Below are positions 10,713-21,580 of a stretch of 64,000 nt of DNA, piece after piece. Within the stretch, counting starts at the first letter, position 1; each line of letters starts with the position of its first letter. Under the pieces are notes generated by a model. It was not told where the DNA came from. It ran no database searches and worked only from the letters and a program-made list of their open reading frames with translations. The stretch is from Oopsacas minuta (lineage: Eukaryota; Porifera; Hexactinellida; Lyssacinosida; Leucopsacidae), in contig JAKMXF010000307.1 in the NCBI GenBank assembly GCA_024704765.1, positions 186,001-250,000 on the forward strand. The letters run 5' to 3'. The translations under genes were made by a program, and so were the position numbers.

Positions 10713-12741
10713 ATGAAAGCGCGACAGAAGGTATGTCGCAATTGTTGTGTTAAAGTGGGGAACAATGGGGTAAGTTTGACTCCAAGGTTACTAAAGATGT
10801 ATTCACAGTTTTTATCAAAAAACGTTGACGATCTTAGATGCATGTTACCAACAGTTCTCTGTAAGACTTGTGCAATTTGGCTTGAGAAACGGACAAGAAT
10901 CTGAGCGCTGGAAATATTCCGAAAACTTTTCTTGGATACTGCCAATAAAGAACACCAGATTAAGCTCCTGTTTTGTTGATTCTCCTTGTGCTATGTGTCA
11001 AGAAGCGTATCGATTTGGACCAAAGAAACATGCACCTCAGCAAATTCGACACAAATCTGTTGGTAGACCGGTAGAAAATTCTCCTCAACAAGTTGTAAAG
11101 TTGTGCAATAAATGTTTTCTTAAAGTAGGACGAGGCATTCGCCATGAATGTTTTCTTCTATTGCTGTTACCAACACCAGACACTGCTTAGGCAAAAGAAA
11201 ATTATTAGATAAATTTGTAGGAGATGATATCGTTAAGAGTTTGGATGTAAGTGATGATTTATACCTCGAACTACCACGTATTTCAGGAGGGCATCCGGTT
11301 TATCTTACAGATAGTTCTTCTTTGAATAAGTCTGCTTCAAGTAGTGTACCGTTTGTCAGTCTTGAACTCTCAGATATGTTACAAATCAAGACTAAAGGAA
11401 TCTAAGTAATAACGGTCTTAAGTCAGTTATAAGTATATTGAGAGGTAAATTAATTGACACCCCAGGGATTAAATTATTTTACACTGCTCGATATGAATTT
11501 AGTGGTCAATTCTTTGAAGTTTGCCAACTAGAGCTGAACCGATCTCAGAAGAAGGGATATAGTGATATTTGCCCTGTCTGGACAGTATTCTGTTGTGATG
11601 TTCCTGGCCTTCTTAGTAAAAGATTTTCTCAATCAGATGGGATTGATATCTATAAATTACATTATAAGTTAGGACTGGACATTGGACAAGGATTTTTGAA
11701 AGTGACAATTCAACCAGAATTACCCAATAGTGTAAGCGATCTGGCTATAATTTGGCTGAGCCCTATACAAGAAAATTATCACAACCTCAAGTCAATATTC
11801 TCCAGTCATGAAATCAGATGTCTAATCCTAGACTTTAATATAAGCCTAACGATTGATATAAAAGCTGCACTAATAGCTTTTGGTATCATGCCTGGCAGAC
11901 ATCCCTGTCTCTGGTGTACCTGGGACGAAAGGGATAATCTTGACGATATTGGGAAATGGGAGCTAAGAGGGTCAACACAGCATGGTCTACAGTATGAAGA
12001 ATTTGCAGAGAAGATGGCTGATTGAAAGAAAATTCAAAATTATGCAAGGGAGTTGAAAACCCCACCGTATTTCAGGATGCTGATATTCTACCTATTGAAA
12101 GCATGGCTATTCACAACCTCCCAGAGCTACATTTGCTGCTTGGAGTAGGCCAGAGACTTCATGATGTAATTGTAGAGTCCATGTCAGAAGACGAAATACA
12201 GATCCATCAGGATACTTTGAAGAGGTATAACATCAAGAAAAGTCAATACCATGGTGGAAGATTTGAAGGGAATTCAATGAGATTATTACTGAAACACCAT
12301 GGAGATTTGTTTCTAAATAAGAATTGTAATGCCTTCATAGCATTAAGAAGATTTGACTCCGTGGGATCTTCTTGTTTTGGGATATCCAGATGTACTCCCG
12401 AGTTTCACGAAAGGATCTTAGAATTTGAAGAAACCTACAAAATGTGTGGTATTTCTTGTACAACAAAAGTACATATAGTAAGCCGCCATTTGGTTCCCTT
12501 TCTGCTGAAATATTTACCTACAGATAACGGATTGGCTGCAGTATCAGAACTGGCATTGGAATCTAGTCACCATCATTTTAACAATGTGTGGAGAAGATAC
12601 ACATTTGGTGAGGATACAGAAGGTTATGGTGAGGGGCTATTTAACGCAGTATGCGAATTTAATTTTATAACTCTTGCTACTGATAATGCAGCAGATGTTT
12701 GGAAGGGATTACAAGATGAAAACAAGATCGAGTGCAATTGA
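10713..12741 (+). pseudogene. Family-B DDE-type transposase with CX2C motifs, degraded
   Basis: The likely start is MKARQKVCRNCCVKVG (CX2C). DSPCAMCQEAYRFG and KLCNKCFLKVG are further Cys pairs, making a zinc-binding N-terminus to about 11130. LSNNGLKSVISILRGK near 11410 precedes the core. Core blocks are KLGLDIGQGFLKVT (first Asp near 11678), RCLILDFNISLTIDIKAALI (second Asp near 11831) and RHPCLWCTWDERD (CX2C near 11906). Then come IHNLPELHLLLGVGQRLHDV near 12111, YHGGRFEGNSMRLLLKHH near 12249, CTTKVHIVSRHLVPFL near 12457, and VSELALESSHHHFNNVWRRY near 12544 with Glu candidates. The gap between the second Asp and the Glu is about 240 residues, long as in RAG1/Transib-type enzymes. At least four single-base frameshifts (about 10900, 11160, 11400, 12020) inactivate it. 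I recall related proteins from hydra and arthropods, but have not checked. Confidence 0.75.
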
Positions 12742-12835
12742 TAAGATAAATGACAAGTAAAATTATATTAAAACCAGTATGAATTAATAGTTCCAATATT
12801 TTTGTTTCAGTTTATATGAAGATATTCATTAGAGA

Positions 12836-13061
12836 TATTTAACACTACAAATTAACATGAATTGAATTCAAAGAGTAAGTACCACAAAATGGCAGGTGTT
12901 GGAAAATAGGTGAAAAAATATAATTAGGCTAAATTTTTGTTTTTGCGTACGAATAATTTTAAATAATGAATATTTGGGAAATAGACATGCTACTCTATCA
13001 CTCCAGCTAGGATTTGAACAAACTGTATTTTTTGATCGATATTTGAATCTGAGCGACCGTG
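12836..13061 (-). repeat. Right terminal inverted repeat of family B
   Basis: The mirror of 10318-10547. It ends GAGCGACCGTG at 13061, directly followed by TATT, the second copy of the target duplication. Confidence 0.9.
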
Positions 13062-13383
13062 TATTGCCTTGGAGCTTAAATGGAGCTTTGCGTTGTCATG
13101 TTACAGCAATACGCAGTGTTAACTTGCCTAGCCTCTTACGTTTATGGTGGTCTACTCAGGCAACCAGTCGAAGTGTATAATTCCATCCCTATCCCAAATC
13201 CTGCTGCAAATTCTCTTCCCTGTTGATTATGCGGCCTTTACTTTGATGAGTACAGGTTCATCACGCTTCTTGCATTGCTTTGAGTGAGTTTTGCTCTCTC
13301 TGGTTCATAAGAATGAAACCAAGTTTCATCCCCCGTACTATATGATCCAAAAAGTCCTCCTCTGGCTTCTATATTGAAAGTAA
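13062..13383 (-). pseudogene. Mariner M1, piece 2 of 3 (catalytic core)
   Basis: Read on the minus strand this piece runs from KPEEDFLDHIV through GDETWFHSYEPERAKLTQ (first catalytic Asp). It continues with WDRDGIIHFDWLPE and TTIN, then reaches HDNAKLHLSSKAI with the second catalytic Asp, where family B interrupts it. It is bounded by A2 on one side (TAA at 13381-13383) and by B on the other (TATT at 13062-13065). A frameshift before GDETW and several stops show it was already decaying or decayed later. HDNA plus the later PPY...PDL order identify a mariner (DD34D-type) transposase. Confidence 0.8.
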
Positions 13384-16008
13384 CACTACGTAACACAATT
13401 ATTGTTTGGCTTCAATTTTTGATGTCCCCTTATGTTATTTGGGTCGCTGAATTCAAAAAAATCGTGTTAGTTTTCCATATCATCAATGCTTTTGGACGTA
13501 TTTACACTTTTACTTTTCCCGAACAAGTTGTGTTGTTCATTACATGTAGATTTACCTACAGCTCTTGTAATTCATTTAAACACGTAGTTATGTGTTGATA
13601 AGACTATTTGAACATGAAAATCACTACCAAACAGTACATTGTTGGTTATAAGTCCTAAAGAAAACAAAACGCACTCATGTTAGAATGTTAGAGAGTTAAA
13701 ATACTTCAAAAATGAACTGTTGAACGAGCTTTTCTTTTGTGACCAGAAATATCTTCCCTTATCAAAACCACATGTAATCGCCCATCATTGCACTGTCCCA
13801 GCGGCCCTGAAACCGTCTTTCCATTAGCTGAATATCTTGGTGAAATCTCTCACCATGTTCCTCGCTGAAATCCCCCCAATTTTCTTGAAAGAAGTAAAGA
13901 TGAGAGCATAGAAAATGAAGTTTCAACGACATACGACATCCCATCTTTTGGTAGCTTGTGATCAGAGTATTCACTATCTCTCCATAATTAGGATCTTTGT
14001 TATTTCCTAAAAGGCCATCAACTACATCTCGAAATGCTTGCCCTCGTTTTCTTTCTGTTTCGGTCATTTTATCCTCCAAGGTTCTTGACTTTAACATGGT
14101 GGTTATTTGGGGGCCAACAAATATTCCTCCCTTTAGTTTAGCATCTGATAATTTTGGAAACATTGTACGGATTTCTTGAAAAGCTTCTCCTTCAAAATCC
14201 AAAGCTTTAACAAATTGCTTTTCTAAACCTAGTTTTATATGAAGAGGTAGTAGTAAAACTTTTTCCCGGCATACAAGTGTCTCTTTGATGACATTGTACT
14301 TTCCTGGCATTAATTCTTTTCTTGGCGGCCATTGAATCTTCTTGTAGTGCTCTCCATCAGCTCTGCTGTTCCACAAACAAAGAAAACATGAGTATTTGGT
14401 GTAACCACCCTGCAGTCCCAACAAAAACCCCAACATCTTAAAATCACCACAGAGCTGCCAGTTAAATTCAGCATAGTTTATTTTAAGCAGTAGTTGCTTG
14501 ACATTTTCATAGTCTTCTTTCATTTGTATTGAATAAGCAAGTGGAATTGACGGATATTTGTTCCCATTATGAAGTAAAACTCCTTTAAGACTTTTGGTGA
14601 AACTGTCAACAAAATGTTGCCACTGAGGAGGGTCATGTTCAATTCCAACAGCATCAAACAAACTATTCACATCTTTGCCATAGCACAGATCCTGTATTAT
14701 ATCAAAGTAAACAGAAAAGTCCAAGTGCCTCCTCCTGTAAGCAGTTATTTTGCAATCATCACGCAGCAAGTTCCACTCGCTTAATCTTGACGTCAATAGC
14801 TCTGCTGCAGATTATGTTAGTTGCAGATCTTGATTAAGTCATCTAATTCTCTCTTAGAAGGATAATGACGATCTGCACTTGTTGATTGGAGATATTCCTC
14901 CTCAGCATCCGAAGTTTCACTTGATATCGAGTCTTTACATTCAGTATTAAACTCCAACTCAGATGACAAGAATAAAACATAAGATGCAGATTGTGGGTCA
15001 CCCTTACAGCATATAAACTAGCTTAGCCTAATATTATAAAACATAACACTACATACATTTACTGGTGGTTTTGGAACTGGTAAAGTTTCACTGTGATGAA
15101 CAGGTGCAATGGATGAAGATATACTTGGCTAAGTCAGTGCTCTTCTTCCCTTAACATTGCGGTACTAAGCAATATTAATCATGCAAAAGTAACAATCATC
15201 ATGATGGTTTTGTGGCTCTCTCCAAACTCTTGGAATAGCAAATGGCATACTCTAGCGGAGCCCCTCAATCAACTTTCAAGATTAGATCGACAGCTGCCAC
15301 AAATTACATGTGGGGCCCAGGCCTTTCTTGGTCCCCAATGGACATCGCAAAATACAGTCTATACACTTCCCAATACTTAGCTTCTTTTGATATTTTATTT
15401 GAAACATGTTTGTTGCCAACATAATATCCACAAACATAGCAAAATGAGTCAGGTGAATTTTTGCATTGCCTACTAGCCATTGCAATTTCTAATTTTCCAA
15501 AACACTAACTTAACGTAAGAACAACCAGCAAGTTGTTTCTGCCTTCTCTGCTAAAGGCAGTTATACTTATGCTTATACTAGCTACTGGTAGCTTATACTA
15601 TTAATATAAGTAAATACTTTCCAAGTGAAGGCACTGGATAGCAAATAAACTATACACAAGAACGAAATTTCTAAGTTTTGCTGCAGCCTGGAATTCTGAT
15701 GCTGTTTAAGCTGTGCATTTGCAGACACTTTAAGTGTCTCCCAGAGCTTAAAAAGACAAGAGACAGTGAAGGAAGTGCAAAATGTTTGTTATCTTTATTG
15801 TTATAGCACAAAAGATTTTGATTGTGAAGTACGTTTTTGCTGGGTTGGCTAAGCGTGTAACCTGCTCATATAAATAGGGTTCCTGAAAGTTAACGATCGA
15901 TGATAGAAAAAAACTAATTGCATTTTCGGAATCAGCGCCTCAAAATTATCCATAAACAATCAAAATATCAAGCCAAACAAAGACCTCATAAAAATTTGTT
16001 ACGTTGTG
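13384..16008 (-). mobile_element. Family-A transposon, copy A2 (2625 bp, TAA duplication)
   Basis: The ends are CACTACGTAACACAATTATT and, from the right, CACAACGTAACAAATTTTTA. Both are followed after a short variable stretch by TTGTTTGGCTTsAATwTTTG and then GTCGCTGAATTC/GGCGCTGATTCC. The imperfect inverted repeat is thus about 100 bp. TAA lies outside both ends (13381-13383, 16009-16011). The element interrupts mariner M1. Taking it out with one TAA joins VSKELL to SI-KPEEDFLDHIV in one frame, which confirms the boundaries. This is the best-preserved family-A copy in the window. Confidence 0.88.
13706..15480 (-). pseudogene. Family-A DDE-type transposase, best-preserved copy
   Basis: Start MASRQCKNSPDSFCYVCGYY (CX2C), then SIGDQERPGPHM, MPFAIPRVWREPQNHHDD and CYFC complete the Cys-rich N-terminus. 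A long unbroken stretch of 344 codons (14796 down to 13762) holds HFVDSFTKSLKGVLLHNG (first Asp), CGDFKMLGFLLGLQGGYT (second Asp, 54 residues on) and SCFLCLWNSRA (CX2C). LLPLHIKLGLEKQFVKAL, GGIFVGPQITTML, MSLKLHFLCSHL and FSEEHGERFHQDIQ (acidic residue about 195 after the second Asp) follow. A one-base loss near 13770 shifts the tail VLIREDISGHKRKAR. Stops near 14820 and in the N-terminus disable it. A stretch at about 15003-15062 starts GTAAATGTATG and may be a small intron. The length, near 550 residues, matches other copies. Confidence 0.8.
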
Positions 16009-16437
16009 TAATTCTTTGCTAACTCTGACCCTTTACGTTTTTGTTCTTTTGAATGAAGCTTTGGGATCCAACGCGCAGTTATCCTCGACATTTCCAGATC
16101 TCCAGTGATGATCGAGTATAGTGTGGCTTTTGATATACCTACCCTTACTTCTAACTCTCGGAGGGTTATCCGTCTGTCCTCGTCCAAAATTGTTTGGACC
16201 CTCTCGATATCACTGCGAGTATTGAGGAAGTCGGACGACCTGGACGAGAGTCATCGTGCAGTTCCTCATTGCCATTATCAAAACGTTGGATCCATCTATA
16301 TTTGCTGGCTTATGAATGACATTCATCCCAAAAATTATCCTGCATTTCACGAAGAATGTATGAGCTAGTCTTCCTCTTTTCCCCCGGGTACCAAATTATT
16401 TGTCGTTTTCCTTCTCTCTAAAATCCATTAGTTGAAC
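16009..16437 (-). pseudogene. Mariner M1, piece 1 of 3 (N-terminal DNA-binding part)
   Basis: The minus strand begins near 16437 with MDFREKENDK. It passes through a helix-turn-helix region with frameshifts, then gives ILDEDRRITLRELEVRVGIS, KATLYSIITGDLEMSR, ITARWIPKLHSKEQKR and VRVSKELL. That is the usual N-terminus and linker of a mariner transposase ahead of the GDETW block. It stops exactly at the TAA target copy next to family-A copy A2 and resumes at 13383. Confidence 0.8.
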
Positions 16438-18593
16438 AAAGTAGTTTATACAAGTGAAACATTATACAGAAGAATATGCTAGTAGAGTAAAATGTATATT
16501 GTATAGAAGTTAGACAATCAAGTTTGGCTTGTAATCTGATACTAGGCTTAGAGCTGTATTAACAAAAATATGAATTTGATACATTAGCCTCATTGCTTAT
16601 TGAACAACCTTGTGTTATGGAGTATGAAAGGATCTTGTGCGTAATATTGAACATACCTGGGATACGAGAATAGGGTAACAAACACCCAAAATAGTGTAAC
16701 AAACACCCAAAATAGTGTTGAGTGACTGCCTCATCTTTAATATAGATATTAGAAAAAGTATTTTTGAATTTAATTTCTTATTTTAACTTCTTCAACAGCC
16801 TTTAGATTTTATAAGTGTTCATTATCATATGAAAAACCTTCAACTTTGTCATAAATGTTAAATTGCTATTGAAAATTTACACAATGACCTAATAATCATC
16901 TCATTTCATTGAGTTTACTTTCAGATAAATGGCGACTATGAGTACTCATATACCTTCTGTATCCTGGGATGAGAGGGTGCCTTCTGAGTAAACTTAACTA
17001 CTATCCCATTATTTAATATACATATTTCATCCTCTATATAAAATACGTGAGCTCTACGAATTTGAAATTTACACTCGGCTCTAGTTCGAAAGAAAGGACA
17101 GTTTACCTTACGACTGAGTTATTATAAAATGATAATAATTGAACTTTATAATACAAATATTGGTATTTATCAGCAAAAAGATTTGTCCAATTACTCATTA
17201 AAGACACGACACCACTATAATGGGTAGTACAAATACTATCCCATTTAGCGGGTAGAGATGAAACTCCCCAGATTCTTAACTTATATTGGATACAGTTTCA
17301 ACCTCAGGACCTATTTCTAAAGACTGGTTGGTGATTTCCTCAGTTTCAATATTACAAATATTTCTGTGGGTCTGAGTAAGGAACTCATTAACTATACTTT
17401 GAATTCGATTTCGATATTCATCATATTTAACTTCTAAGACATTAATACCATTAGTGCCAAATTCTTATCTTTGTTCGATTACCCAACCAATGAAATTAGT
17501 CACGATCTCTCCACATAAACACACATACTTCTTACCAAATATTAAAAAAATAAACAATTGCCATGTTCAGGTTGTGATGATACTGACCACAAAACTAACA
17601 GTGGACGACTCTTCAAAAAGCTTTTACCCTAAGTACTTAACTTGTACACTCATCAATATAGAAGGTTTCAGCGAATTGAAAAATCCAGAAACATTTTGTG
17701 ACAAAGACAAACCGTAAAACTTAATGCCATCTACCCACAACTGAGATTCAGATGTACTAAACTGGTAATACACATTATGACTCCCATTTAGCTTAGTGAC
17801 CTAAGAGTTTCGGTATCGGAAACTCTCTTCAATCGGTCATACTCAGTTAAATCGGAAGATGAAGATGCCCACACAATAAGAAGCAAGTCATCTCATATAT
17901 CTAACTCAAGATCCAGGAAATCTAGATTACTAAATGATGAAACTGAATTTGAACACTCAGCTACACTTTTTCATACATTTATAATGATAGTAGATGTAAA
18001 TAAAATGGTCTCATGGGAACACCTAGTTATGTAATCTTAACAGGTTTATTACAAGAGTAGACCACTGCAAATTATTCCCCAAATGAAGATGGCTGACAGA
18101 CAGCTTGCGCATCAAAGTATCGAAAGACTGAAATGTGGAGACATTTAAGTTTATCATGAATCTGATGTCCCTTGGCAATCCTAAATCCAAATATATAAGT
18201 ACAGTCAAAATTTGTCATTGTGAAACAATTTTACACAGAAAGAAAAAATAAAAATAAATGAAAACTAGTGCAGTGATCGAATTCTTTACATAAACGCAAA
18301 AAATATGAATAAGAAAAAGGTGGTGGCCGAATAAGCGAATCAGAAGAAGAACCGGAAATATTTGATTTACTGAGATAGTGCAAGCCAATGCGAGCACGTC
18401 ATAAATCAATAGAAATCATGAATATAAGTAAGAATATAAATATAAGTTGGATAAAAACGATGATGCCTGTCAGGAAAAGCAAAGAGAAAGAAAATAGAAT
18501 GAAATGAAAACAGCAAAAAGTAAAAAAGCAAGATAATTAATACAATCAGATATACTGAAGTGGAATTCCATATGGGATGAGCTAGATATACTA
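16438..18593. other. No gene seen
   Basis: Two kilobases of AT-rich sequence. 'AACACCCAAAATAGTG' occurs twice in tandem near 16681 and 16701. The short frames (up to 87 codons at 17454) show no family signature and unbiased composition. I cannot support a gene or a transposon here. Confidence 0.45.
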
Positions 18594-19925
18594 CGGGCGT
18601 TCAATAAATTCTGATCACTGTGTTACTGTGGGGATCTATAACACAACAATAATATATAGATATTTGAATATGAATACCCAATCCTGTGTCCACAAGCTAG
18701 TATTGATTTTTTCATTATCGCTTAAAACTCAACAAGTTATATCAAATTTTACAACAGGTGTTTTTATACTATACCTTTATGACATCACTCGGCAAGAAAT
18801 CTAAACTCGAGCAAAGAGCTTATGTCAAGATTCGTACTCTCCTAGGGAAATCTACACACGAGATACATCTTGAGTTAGTTCAAGTCTATACAACGAAAGG
18901 TGCTCTATCTTATGCAGGAGTCAGAAGATGGGCTCAGCGTTTCAGGCTGGGAAGAAAGTCTATCGAAGATGACCCTCGGCCTGGAGCACCAATTACGGCT
19001 GCATCTCCCATTAAATCGTGCTTTATCAAGAAACTGATAGACCTAGACCCACACATAACTATCAGGGAACTTCTTAATAGTGTTGGCATCTCGATGGGAA
19101 GTGTAGACCACATTTTAAGATCACAGCTCAAGTTGACGAAGGTTTGTACTAGATGAATCCCACATTTACTCACAAAGGTCCAGAAAGAGACAAGGGTGAG
19201 ATGTTGGCGTAATCTCCTTATATCCTACAAAGAATGCGACCGGCGAAGATTATTTGAAATAGTGACTGGTGATGAGGCATGGGTTCAGTATAATACACCT
19301 TTTTCCAAACAGGCAAATAAGGTGTGGATAGGAAAGCACTCGGACCCTCCGATGATACCGCGTCCAGGTTTCAGATCATCGAGGATCATGTATTGCATAT
19401 TTTTTGATGCACATGGCCCAGTGGCTCAGGTGATAATTCCAAAGGGACAAACTGTTACTGGAAGCTTCTACACTAGTGATTGTCTTGGTGCAGTGGAAGA
19501 AAGCTTATTGAAGAGGAGAAAAAGACTGGTACTAAAGTGTTGAGTTTATTACATGATAATGCCCGTCCTCACAAAACCAAGCAAGTCAAAGAAAAAATCT
19601 TAAGGATGGGGATGATTGAGCTCGAACATCCACCCTAAGCCAGATCTAGATCCTTGTGATTTCTATCTCTTCCCCAAGCTTAAGGGACACCTCTCTGGTC
19701 GTCATTTTAGCAACAGTGCAGAACTTGGATCAGCGATTTTCCAGTATCTCAAACGGATACCGCCGGAAGGCTATAAAAATTTCTTTTGTACAATGGTTGG
19801 AGCGTCTTCAAAGCTGTATAAATAATGGTGGGGAATATTTCGAAAAAATTAAACAGTGATTGTTTGTGTACAACTTACTTTCGGGTACTTTTTGGGGGTA
19901 GTGATCAGAACTTATTGAACACCCG
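18594..19925 (+). mobile_element. Mariner (DD34D) element (1.33 kb)
   Basis: Inverted ends CGGGCGTTCAATAAATTCTG (left) and CGGGTGTTCAATAAGTTCTG (right, reverse-complemented) continue into ATCACT. Both abut TA (18592-18593, 19926-19927). The plus-strand transposase occupies the interior. The ends match the general style of mariner ends, and the copy is only moderately decayed. Confidence 0.9.
18779..19859 (+). pseudogene. Mariner transposase (DD34D), broken
   Basis: From MTSLGKKSKLEQRAYVKIR the frame is open for about 125 codons. They include the HTH region (GVRRWAQRFRLGRKSIEDDP) and ITIRELLNSVGISMGS, ending at a TGA where ARW-like linker codons should follow. The same frame then continues with EIVTGDEAWVQYNTPFSKQ (first Asp near 19265), FFDAHGPVAQVIIPKG and TVTGSFYTSD. 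HDNARPHKTKQVKEKI near 19553 (second Asp) is in a shifted frame. PDLDPCDFYLFPKLKGHL near 19640 carries the third Asp after another shift, 34 residues on. The tail LERLQSCINNGGEYFEK is a normal mariner C-terminus. Three breaks make it inactive. Confidence 0.85.
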
Positions 19926-19927
19926 TA

Positions 19928-20959
19928 GATAATCATTTGTCAATATGCATTATTCATAGTGATGGATAAAAACAGAATATATATTACGCATTATCATATA
20001 TTTTGTGCTTTCATAGACGTTTGTTGCAACAACATCAGAATGGAAACCAAGAGAAGAGTCATAAGATGTTGCTTCACGCGTTAAATAGCAATGATGCTCA
20101 TTAGTCTTATGAGATAGTCTAGTAATGTACTAGCCAAGATGAATAATGACATTATTTAATGAAATATTCAATATAAAGTACTAGCAACCCCTGACTTTTA
20201 AAGGAAATTGAATGTTATAATATTTAAGAACGAGCCTGAAAAGTTTCAGGGGATTCTGGAAATGAATTATTTTTGAAATTTGTGTCTAAATTCAAATTTG
20301 AAAATATATAACTAGCATTATCCCATTTTAGAACCCCATTGTGACTGTATCTTTCAGAATTTCAGGATTATAGCGAAACCATGGCAAAAGTCCATGTCTC
20401 AGCTATCGATTGTTACCAAAATATAACAGTTTAAGTTCGATTTTGGATACCAAATATCAATTTGAGCATACCATAATTCCTTAAATGATACTCACTACAT
20501 TTCATTAAAAATTAATTAAGATAAAGCTCAAAGGGTCACAAATATAGACAAAAGTTTCAGATTAGACTTCTCACTGTTGTCATCATTTTGATAGAGAGGC
20601 GACCCTACTCGTCATGACATAAAAGGTAGATAAAAGGTACCAAAATCCAAGAAAATCATATTTATACAACTTCCAACATTTCTATGCCAAAGTAGATTCA
20701 ATTCGTGTAAATCTGATGAGTGCAAGAAAGATAAATTATTGACTGAACTGACTCTGGTCGAATATCCCCGTAACTTCACAGTTGTACATTTTTCCACTGT
20801 TTTGGGATGAAATTATCTTCCTTACACTTCAGTGTATTCAAGTATCAGATCAATACTGCATGTCTTACATTTGCAGGATAAAAAGAAGAGATAATAGACT
20901 GTAAGATGATTAACTTTAGCAGCTCGAAATTATTGCAGTGCCATTTATGTAATTTACAT
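19928..20959. other. No gene seen
   Basis: AT-rich spacer with no credible frame, RNA gene or paired repeat that I can find. Confidence 0.45.
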
Positions 20960-21580
20960 ACTTACGAGCCTTCCACACGTAGCTTTGAGATGAACTGGGC
21001 GTATTGCGCCTCGAGGTGTCCATTATCCTCCAAATTGACGGCCTCTTTGAGTATTTAAATATACATATACAAAAAATGTGAATCCCAAATATATGTACAT
21101 GGCATATATGTTATTGGAATATTTTGTAAGATGAACCCATTTATAGCGGTTGAGCCCATGGAAATTTTGAGATTTTGCTAAGTTGTTAACTATATATTCA
21201 AAAAAACAACAACAAATATATATATGAGAAGGTTGAAAATGAGAAATTCTGGTTCAGTGTATTCTGTTACACCTGTCTCGCAGTTTAGAGCAAACCTTCA
21301 TATATTTTTAAATTTGAAAATTTTTCACTGTATATTCATAAAAACAAACTTACTATGATCAATCCAAAAGTGTGAAAATCGGATTCAGCATATTCGATAT
21401 ATTAAGCGAAGTTGTATTGAATTCCATTTACTTGCTTGATAAACACGCGATAAATACAAGTTGTGCGAACATTTTAACATTGCATATCGTATATCCTCTC
21501 CTTGACAACGGACGAATAAGCAGACAAACAAACAAACTGACAAACAGACAAACAGACAAACAACAAATGAGATTGAATAA
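20960..21580. repeat. Dispersed repeat R1, copy a
   Basis: Shares several blocks in the same order with 28400-28775: TATTGYGCCTCGAG/TTGTGCCTTGAA followed by TCCATTATCCTCCAAATTGA, then AATCCAAAAGTGTGAAAATC, GGATTCAGCATATTCGATAT, and a block with TGATAAACACG and CCTTGACAACG. A shorter third copy lies at 58270. This copy ends in a simple run of CAAACAGA units (21525-21570). The class is unknown. The first block can be read as coding on the minus strand, but repetition with non-coding flanks argues it is just part of the repeat. Confidence 0.6.

Larger units (their letters stand above)
10318..13061 (+). mobile_element. Family-B transposon (2744 bp, CAC termini, 4-bp TATT duplication, 230-bp inverted repeats)
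   Basis: Ends are CACGGGTCGCTCTGATTTAA and, from the right, CACGGTCGCTCAGATTCAAA. The inverted repeats run about 230 bp at roughly 90 per cent identity by eye. TATT lies outside both ends (10314-10317 and 13062-13065). The element sits inside a mariner transposase gene. Removing it with one TATT joins SSKAI to AAIDDL in frame, which fixes both boundaries. The interior has a single degraded plus-strand gene. CAC termini, long inverted repeats and a 4-bp duplication recall Chapaev elements of the CACTA-related group. The superfamily name is an inference. Confidence 0.88.

Noticed and set aside
13997-14179. Plus-strand frame within family-A copy A2
   Set aside because: Opposite-strand shadow of the well-supported A2 transposase.
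20965-21050. Minus-strand reading NLEDNGHLEAQYAQF with a GTAAGTATG donor-like word
   Set aside because: The block is part of dispersed repeat R1 and recurs at 28415 with a stop and non-coding flanks. I judged it more likely repeat sequence than an exon.
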